A stretch of DNA of 10,844 bases from Oscillospiraceae bacterium (GTDB lineage Bacteria; Bacillota; Clostridia; Oscillospirales; UBA929). The notes beneath the pieces are model-generated. The model worked only from the letters and a program-made list of their open reading frames with translations. It did no database searches and had not been told where the DNA came from. The position numbers and the translations under genes are program-made. The stretch covers positions 1-10,844 of the forward strand of contig WRLJ01000039.1 of the NCBI GenBank assembly GCA_009777685.1. Reading direction: 5' to 3'. Each line of letters opens with the position of its first letter. The first letter of the stretch is position 1. Below, in pieces: positions 5,905-10,844 of this stretch.

Positions 5905-6627
5905 ATGATTTATAACGGCGTGCCGCTGCGGCATGAACTGAAGTATTACATTCCGGAGGCCGACCTGGCCGCCATGCGGGGCCGGGTGGCGGCTGTGCTG
6001 CGCCCGGACGAGCACGCGGGCGGCGACGGCTGCTACCATGTGCGCAGCCTGTACTTTGACGACCCGGCCTTCACCGATGTCTGGGAAAAGGAGTCCGGGG
6101 CCGGACGCCGCGCCAAAACGCGCGTGCGCGTCTATAACCGTTCGCCCGCCCTGATCCGCTTTGAGCGCAAGATCAAGGTCGACGCCTATGTCGGCAAGCA
6201 GTCCGCTCCGCTGACGCGCAAGCAGCTCGAGGCCATCCTGGGCGGGGAGACGTCGTTCCTGCTGCGCGCGGACAGCCCCGTGCTGCACCGCTTTTACGCC
6301 GACTACAAGCTGCGCCGCCTGCGTCCGGCCGTGATCGCCGACTATGAACGGGAGGCGTATACGCTTCGGGAGGGCGGCGTCCGCGTCACCTTCGACCGCA
6401 AGCTGACCGCCGCCGCAGGCGATTGGAACCTGTTTTCCGACGACGGCCTGATCTTCCATTACGCCTACCCGCCGCAAATGCTGACGATGGAGGTCAAGTT
6501 CGACGGCTTTCTGCCGGATGCCGTCAAGCGCCTGATCCGCCCGTACACCGCGCGGCGGGCCGAGATCAGCAAGTACATCCTGTGCGTCAAGGCCATCCGC
6601 CAAACCTACGCGCGGCTGGCGATTTGA
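5905..6627 (+). CDS. VTC-domain protein (polyphosphate polymerase domain, tunnel-fold superfamily)
   Basis: 240 residues, no signal peptide or membrane segment, so cytoplasmic. The protein is essentially one VTC domain. Family-typical strands are RHELKYYI (9-16), YHVRSLYFDD (44-53), EK..G..RRAKTRVRVY (61-77), LIRFERKIKV (83-92), K98, IADYEREAY (144-152), VTFDRKL (161-167), MEVKFDG (195-201) and EISKYILC (220-227). The alternating Arg/Lys and Glu residues fit the triphosphate-binding tunnel of yeast Vtc4, which makes polyphosphate from ATP. The family role is established for yeast Vtc4; for this bacterial subgroup the polymerase activity is inferred. It lacks the SPX and membrane domains of yeast VTC proteins. 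The downstream DUF4956 protein could provide the membrane part. First gene of the operon; 80 nt separate it from the next gene with no terminator. Confidence 0.9.
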   Translation: MIYNGVPLRHELKYYIPEADLAAMRGRVAAVLRPDEHAGGDGCYHVRSLYFDDPAFTDVWEKESGAGRRAKTRVRVYNRSPALIRFERKIKVDAYVGKQSAPLTRKQLEAILGGETSFLLRADSPVLHRFYADYKLRRLRPAVIADYEREAYTLREGGVRVTFDRKLTAAAGDWNLFSDDGLIFHYAYPPQMLTMEVKFDGFLPDAVKRLIRPYTARRAEISKYILCVKAIRQTYARLAI

Positions 6628-6690
6628 GGCTTGAACATAGAGTCTCCGCTTTCCACCATCCATTTTGAACGCATGAAATACGTTTGCACG

Positions 6691-6697
6691 AAAGGGG
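6691..6697 (+). promoter_or_regulatory. Ribosome binding site deciding the DUF4956 start
   Basis: AAAGGGG lies 10 nt before ATG 6708. An in-frame TTG at 6684 lies upstream of this site and has no Shine-Dalgarno of its own, so it was not used. Confidence 0.75.
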
Positions 6698-6707
6698 CGT
6701 TTTCCCG

Positions 6708-7364
6708 ATGAGGGATATCATCAACCAATTGTCGGCCTCCGGTTCCACGCTGACCATGCAGCGAACGGTCGCCACGCTGATTGTCGCGCTGCTGGCGGGC
6801 CTGTTCATCTTCTTTATCTATAAGAGCGGGTACCGGGGGGTTGTGTATACCCACGCCTTCAACGCGTCTCTGGTGCTGAGCTGTGTGATCACCGCCGTGA
6901 TTGTGCTGGCCATCTCCTCCAACATCGCCCTCTCGCTGGGCATGGTCGGCGCGCTGAGCATTGTGCGCTTCCGCGCGGCCATCAAGGACCCGGTGGACGT
7001 GATTTTCCTGTTCTGGGCCATCTCCACGGGCATCGTGGCCGGCACGGGGGAGTTCGGCCTGCTGGCCGTGACCACGTTGGTGATCGGGGCCGCCGCGTGG
7101 GTGCTGTTCCGCGTGAAGTCCAAAAAGAGCTTCTTCCTGCTGATCATCGACGTGGAGGCCTCCTCCGCGCGTGAGTTACATACCGCCATGCGGAAAATGC
7201 CCGTGACCATGAAGAGCAAAAGCCTGGTGCGCGACCGCGCGGAGCTGGTCTACGAGCTGCGGATGCACCCCGACGCGGACACCCGCTTCCTGGAGGAGCT
7301 GCGCTCCCACCCCGGCGTTCACAGCGCGGTTCTCGTCGGCTACAACGGCGACTATGCCGAGTAG
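6708..7364 (+). CDS. DUF4956-family polytopic membrane protein
   Basis: 218 residues. Predicted membrane segments lie at about 19-38, 52-71, 97-112 and 115-134. A conserved loop reads SLGMVGALSIVRFRAAIKDP (76-95), the signature of DUF4956 and reminiscent of the GxxGA/R loop in MgtC-like proteins. A soluble C-terminal domain of about 80 residues (141-218) begins KKSFFLLIIDVEASS and has an alternating beta/alpha pattern that could be ACT-like. No function is established for the family. From memory, its members are often encoded next to VTC-domain and CotH-family genes, as here. I infer that it is the membrane partner of the VTC protein, perhaps for transport or anchoring. Its last 11 bp overlap the CotH gene, which suggests translational coupling. 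Confidence 0.88.
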   Translation: MRDIINQLSASGSTLTMQRTVATLIVALLAGLFIFFIYKSGYRGVVYTHAFNASLVLSCVITAVIVLAISSNIALSLGMVGALSIVRFRAAIKDPVDVIFLFWAISTGIVAGTGEFGLLAVTTLVIGAAAWVLFRVKSKKSFFLLIIDVEASSARELHTAMRKMPVTMKSKSLVRDRAELVYELRMHPDADTRFLEELRSHPGVHSAVLVGYNGDYAE

Positions 7365-10300
7365 GGCAGTCAGAAAACCCCGCGTATCGCGGGGGAAACG
7401 CTATGCCCTGACCGCCGTTCTGCTGGCGGCGGCGGGCCTGCTTTTGGCGTTTTCCGCGCGGGAGCTGGCGCGGAAGCCCGTGATTATCGTCAGCGAGGTC
7501 TGCTCCGTCAACCGGGGCATCCTGACCGATGAGGACGGCCGGCACAGCGACTTCATCGAACTGTACAACGCCGGGGATATCGGCGTCAGCCTGCGCGGCT
7601 GGTATCTGTCCGACAGCGACAACCAGCCCCTGCGCTGGCGGTTCCCCGACACGCCGCCCCTGATGCCGGGCGAGTACCTCTACGTGTTTGCCTCCGGCGC
7701 GAACAAAACCCAGGCGGACGGCATCCACCACACCAGCTTCAGCATTTCGCAGACCGGCGAGCCGGTCCTCCTCAGCAACGCCTCCGGCGTGCTGGTCAGC
7801 CGCGCGGAGCCATTTGCCGGCGTGGACAACACCTCATACGCCTGGATTGAGGCGATCGGGGGCTACGCCTATCTGGCCGTCCCCACGCCCGGCGCGCCGA
7901 ACACCGGCGCCTATGCTCTGGACCCCTCCGGACTGCGGCCCGACGATACGCGCCTGATCATCAGCGAGTACATGAGCCAAAACTCCAGCGTCCTGCCCGA
8001 CGCGGACGGGGCGTTCCACGACTGGGCGGAGATATATAACCCCAACGATTTCACCGTCTCGCTGGCCGGCTGGTCGCTGTCGGACAACTCCGGCAACTTA
8101 GAGAAATGGACCTTCCCCGGCGGTTACGCCATCGGGCCGGGCGAATACATCACGCTCTGGTTGTCGGGTTTGGACGAGCCGGGGCACGTGAGCTTCCGGC
8201 TGGGCAGGCAGGATCAGGAGCTGCTGCTGGTTGACCCGAACGGGCGCGCCGCCGACACGATTCCCATCATGGACACGCCGCTGGACACCAGCTACGGGCG
8301 GATGCCCGACGGAACGGAGGGCTACTTCGCCGTCCCCACCCCCGGCCAACCCAACCTCGGCCCGCCCGCGCCGGACTTTGCCTCGCTGGAATGGGACGCG
8401 CCGGAGGTCTACATCATGGAATACATGTCCTCCAACGATTTTTATATCCCCGACGAGGAGGGGGACTATAACGACTGGGTAGAGCTGTACAACCCCGGCG
8501 CGGAGGCGGTCAATCTGGCGGGCTATACGCTGTCGGACCGGGAGGACAGCCTGGACAAGTGGGAATTTCCCGCCGGCTCCGTCCTCGCCCCCGGTGAGCG
8601 TCTGGTTATCCAGCTTTCCGGCAAAAAACTGCCCGGCCACGCGAATTTCTCCCTCGGGCGGGACGACCACGGCGTGTTTTTGAGTGACCGCTACGGGCGG
8701 TGCATCGACAAAGCGCCCCTGGTGATGCCCCAGTCCCACGTCTCTTACGGGCGCGATGAAAATAACTACGACCGCTGGCTGTTTTTCCCGCGCCCCACAC
8801 CCGGCGAGCCGAACACCACCGAGGGCTTCGAGTCCCTGGGCGGGATCTCCGCGCTCTCCTGGCGCGGGCTGTACATCGCGGAGGTTTCGCACAAAAACTG
8901 GGTTTCGCTGGGCAACGCGGCGGACGAACCGATCCAGACGGCGGGCTGGCATCTGTCGGATTCCGGCGGCGACCTCCGCCGGATGGCGCTGCCGGACCGG
9001 ACGCTGGAGCCGGGCCAAACCCTGCGCGTGGATACCTCTTTCGGCATCCGCGGCGGGGGAGAGACGCTGTACCTGACCGACGGAGCGGGCGCGCTGCGGG
9101 ATTCCATGCACACCGGCTCCCTGCGGCTCGGCGTGACCAGCGGGCGGGCGGGGGACAGCGAGACGCGCGTGTACTTTCTGGCGGACGCCTCCGGCGCGGG
9201 GGACCGGAGCCAAACCTATTCCGGGTACGCCGGGGAGGTGCGCGCCAGCCACGACGACGGGTATGTGCCCGCCGGCACAAGCGTTGCGCTGACCGCGCCC
9301 CAGGGCGGAACGGTCCGCTATACCCTCGACGGCACGGAGCCGACGGCGGCCTCCCCCGAATACACCGCGCCCATCGTGATCAGCGGCCCCACGCCGCTGC
9401 GCGCCCGCGTCTTCCGCGAGGGCCGCCTGCCGGGCCATATTCTGACGCGCACCTATCTGACCGGGGAGAGGCACACGCTGCCGGTGATCCACATCACCAC
9501 CGATCCGAAGAACCTCTTTGACCATAACATCGGCATCTTTGCCGACGGCCCCGGCTGGACGCCGACCTTCCCGCACGTCGGCGCGAACTTCTGGAAGGAC
9601 TGGGAGAGGCCCATTCACTTTGCTTATTATAACGAGGACGGAACGCTGTGCGTGGAGTCCGCCGCGGGCGTCAAGACCTTTGGCCAGTATTCCCGCGCCG
9701 AAAAGCAAAAGGCGGTGGCGATCCAATTCCGAAAGGATTACGGCGCCAACCGCGTCGCCTACCCGTTCTTCCCGGGAAATGAGGTCAGCGAGTACGGGTC
9801 GCTGGTTCTGCGCGCCTCGGGGCAGGACTGGAACATCAGCAAGCTGCGCGACGCGTTTATGGCCACGTCGGTCAAGGACACGATGGATCTGGACCTGATG
9901 GACGCGCGCCCCGCGGCCGTCTACATCAACGGCGAATACTGGGGCTTGTACAACCTGCGCGAGAAGATCAACGAGAACTATTTCGAGACCCGCTACGGCG
10001 TGCCGGAGGATGAGATCGACATCATCAAGGGCAACTCCAGGGCCATTGAGGGCAGCAACCGGGAGTACGTGGCCTTCGTCGACTCCCTGACGACGATGAA
10101 CACCACCACCGACGCGGCCTATGAGTATATCGACGCGCGCATGGACCTGACCAACTGGATGGATTTCTGGATATGCCAGACGTATTTTGTCAACACCGAC
10201 AGCGGCAACATCAAGTTTTGGAAACAGCACGGCGAGGGGAACAAGTGGCGCTGGGTGTTGTTCGACCTGGACTGGGCGCTGTTTCCCTCCACCTATCAGC

Positions 10301-10647
10301 ACTACCCCATTGCGCGCATGATTGATTCCACGGGCCACGGCGTGGGGCGGATGTTCTCCACGCGAATCGCGCGGGAGATTTTGAAAAACAAGCGCATCCG
10401 CGACGAGTTTGTGGCGCGCTACGAGTACCATCTGGACCACACGTTCCAAACCGACCGCATGATCGGCATCCTGGACAGCTACGCCGACCTGATCCGCCCC
10501 GAGCTGCCCGCTCAAATCGAACGCTGGGGCGGCCCCGGCTCGATGGCGGGCTGGGAGCGGAACGTCGACCGGATACGGAATATCCTGCGCGAACGCCCCG
10601 CCGCGGCCCGGGCGGAGCTGGAGGCAATACGGAATTACCGGGGGTAG
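7354..10647 (+). CDS. CotH-family kinase with N-terminal membrane anchor, lamin-tail domains and a chitobiase C-terminal-like domain
   Basis: 1097 residues. A basic start (RKPRVSRGKR) and a hydrophobic segment (18-35) form a signal anchor, so the rest should be outside the membrane. Lamin-tail domains: LTD1 about 43-183, LTD2 about 200-334, LTD3 about 351-487. Each shows ISEV/ISEY/MEYM, D(F/W)xE(L/I)YN, G(W/Y)xLSD, PGE and a closing PTPGxPN. A degenerate fourth copy (about 504-595) lacks DWxELYN and the closing motif. A CHB_HEX_C-like domain (626-702) has YTLDGTEPT (656-664). The CotH kinase domain covers 708-1080: GVKTFGQYSRAEKQKAVAIQF (772-792), YINGEYWGLYNLREK, DSGNIKFW (949-956) and WVLFDLDWALF (967-977), whose D971/D973 and N952 are plausible metal-binding residues. 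B. subtilis CotH is an atypical kinase that phosphorylates spore-coat CotB and CotG. The substrate here is unknown. ATG 7354 lacks a clear Shine-Dalgarno and is probably coupled to the upstream gene. Confidence 0.9.
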   Translation: MPSRAVRKPRVSRGKRYALTAVLLAAAGLLLAFSARELARKPVIIVSEVCSVNRGILTDEDGRHSDFIELYNAGDIGVSLRGWYLSDSDNQPLRWRFPDTPPLMPGEYLYVFASGANKTQADGIHHTSFSISQTGEPVLLSNASGVLVSRAEPFAGVDNTSYAWIEAIGGYAYLAVPTPGAPNTGAYALDPSGLRPDDTRLIISEYMSQNSSVLPDADGAFHDWAEIYNPNDFTVSLAGWSLSDNSGNLEKWTFPGGYAIGPGEYITLWLSGLDEPGHVSFRLGRQDQELLLVDPNGRAADTIPIMDTPLDTSYGRMPDGTEGYFAVPTPGQPNLGPPAPDFASLEWDAPEVYIMEYMSSNDFYIPDEEGDYNDWVELYNPGAEAVNLAGYTLSDREDSLDKWEFPAGSVLAPGERLVIQLSGKKLPGHANFSLGRDDHGVFLSDRYGRCIDKAPLVMPQSHVSYGRDENNYDRWLFFPRPTPGEPNTTEGFESLGGISALSWRGLYIAEVSHKNWVSLGNAADEPIQTAGWHLSDSGGDLRRMALPDRTLEPGQTLRVDTSFGIRGGGETLYLTDGAGALRDSMHTGSLRLGVTSGRAGDSETRVYFLADASGAGDRSQTYSGYAGEVRASHDDGYVPAGTSVALTAPQGGTVRYTLDGTEPTAASPEYTAPIVISGPTPLRARVFREGRLPGHILTRTYLTGERHTLPVIHITTDPKNLFDHNIGIFADGPGWTPTFPHVGANFWKDWERPIHFAYYNEDGTLCVESAAGVKTFGQYSRAEKQKAVAIQFRKDYGANRVAYPFFPGNEVSEYGSLVLRASGQDWNISKLRDAFMATSVKDTMDLDLMDARPAAVYINGEYWGLYNLREKINENYFETRYGVPEDEIDIIKGNSRAIEGSNREYVAFVDSLTTMNTTTDAAYEYIDARMDLTNWMDFWICQTYFVNTDSGNIKFWKQHGEGNKWRWVLFDLDWALFPSTYQHYPIARMIDSTGHGVGRMFSTRIAREILKNKRIRDEFVARYEYHLDHTFQTDRMIGILDSYADLIRPELPAQIERWGGPGSMAGWERNVDRIRNILRERPAAARAELEAIRNYRG

Positions 10648-10844
10648 GGGAACGTGGCGTAGCGACACCCCCGCCCGCAGCGTTTGCCCAGACGCACACG
10701 CCGTAGGACGCGACGCCCTCGGCGCTCCGTGGGTTGCCCGCATCCCCTCCGTAGGGGACGCAGACCTCGGCGTCCCGCAGGGTTATCTGCAAACTTCGGG
10801 GGAAGGGTTTTCACCGTTTGCCCGTGCGGCTGTTGGTTTGGGTG
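10648..10844. repeat. Intergenic region with two GTAGGG repeat modules
   Basis: No gene is supported to the window's right edge. Module 1 (10701-10731) matches 2283-2313 at 28 of 31 positions. Module 2 (10750-10776) has GTAGG followed by stem GGGACGC (10755-10761) and GCGTCCC (10770-10776) around an ACCTCG-containing loop. The operon's stop codon also sits in a GGTAGGGG context (10643-10650), resembling the module lead. I see no clear intrinsic terminator with a T-tract for the CotH operon. Confidence 0.6.

Noticed and set aside
5473..6663. 396-codon open frame on the - strand across spoIIP, the repeat and the VTC gene
   Set aside because: It runs antisense through two real genes and a repeat, with no family motif.
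8098..10743. 881-codon open frame on the - strand opposite the CotH gene
   Set aside because: Shadow of a GC-rich coding strand. The translation is low-complexity (H, Q, R, V, G-rich) with no domain motifs, whereas the + strand shows clear LTD and CotH motifs.

Overview
The window looks like the chromosome of a GC-rich, spore-forming, Gram-positive Clostridia-type bacterium. The evidence is a SpoIIP-family sporulation amidase, a CotH-family kinase, 'stalk' (copper amine oxidase N-terminal-like) surface domains of the Firmicutes type, consensus sigma-A promoters, and intergenic dispersed palindromic repeats that I recall from Oscillospiraceae/Christensenellaceae-like genomes. The lineage is an inference from gene content and style, not a measured placement.

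Layout, all genes on the + strand: (1) 3-353, the 3' end of an alpha/beta hydrolase, followed by a hairpin terminator. (2) 426-2288, a secreted GH5-type glycoside hydrolase with a beta-rich middle region and two C-terminal stalk repeats. (3) 2283-2737, a gene-free stretch packed with palindromic repeat modules and a 122-bp MITE-like element. (4) 2912-4153, an EAL-HDOD signalling protein with a degenerate EAL half, with its own promoters and a strong 15-bp hairpin terminator. (5) 4303-5598, SpoIIP with an unusual Arg-rich N-terminus built from 18-bp repeats. (6) 5647-5790, a second copy of the composite repeat. (7) 5905-10647, a three-gene operon behind a consensus TTGACA-N17-TATAAT promoter: VTC-domain protein, DUF4956 membrane protein, and a 1097-residue CotH kinase carrying lamin-tail domains. 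(8) 10648-10844, intergenic, with two more repeat modules.

The most system-like part is the VTC-DUF4956-CotH operon. The VTC protein is a cytoplasmic tunnel-fold enzyme of the polyphosphate polymerase type, DUF4956 is a small polytopic membrane protein, and the CotH protein is membrane-tethered with a long extracellular region. No terminator separates them, and the last two genes overlap by 11 bp. I infer that they act together at the envelope, possibly linking polyphosphate or nucleotide chemistry to surface-protein phosphorylation. That joint function is not established by the sequence. The other distinctive signal is the dispersed repeat: two copies show a paired base change between arms, which leaves two adjacent hairpins with fully complementary 5-nt loops in each copy.
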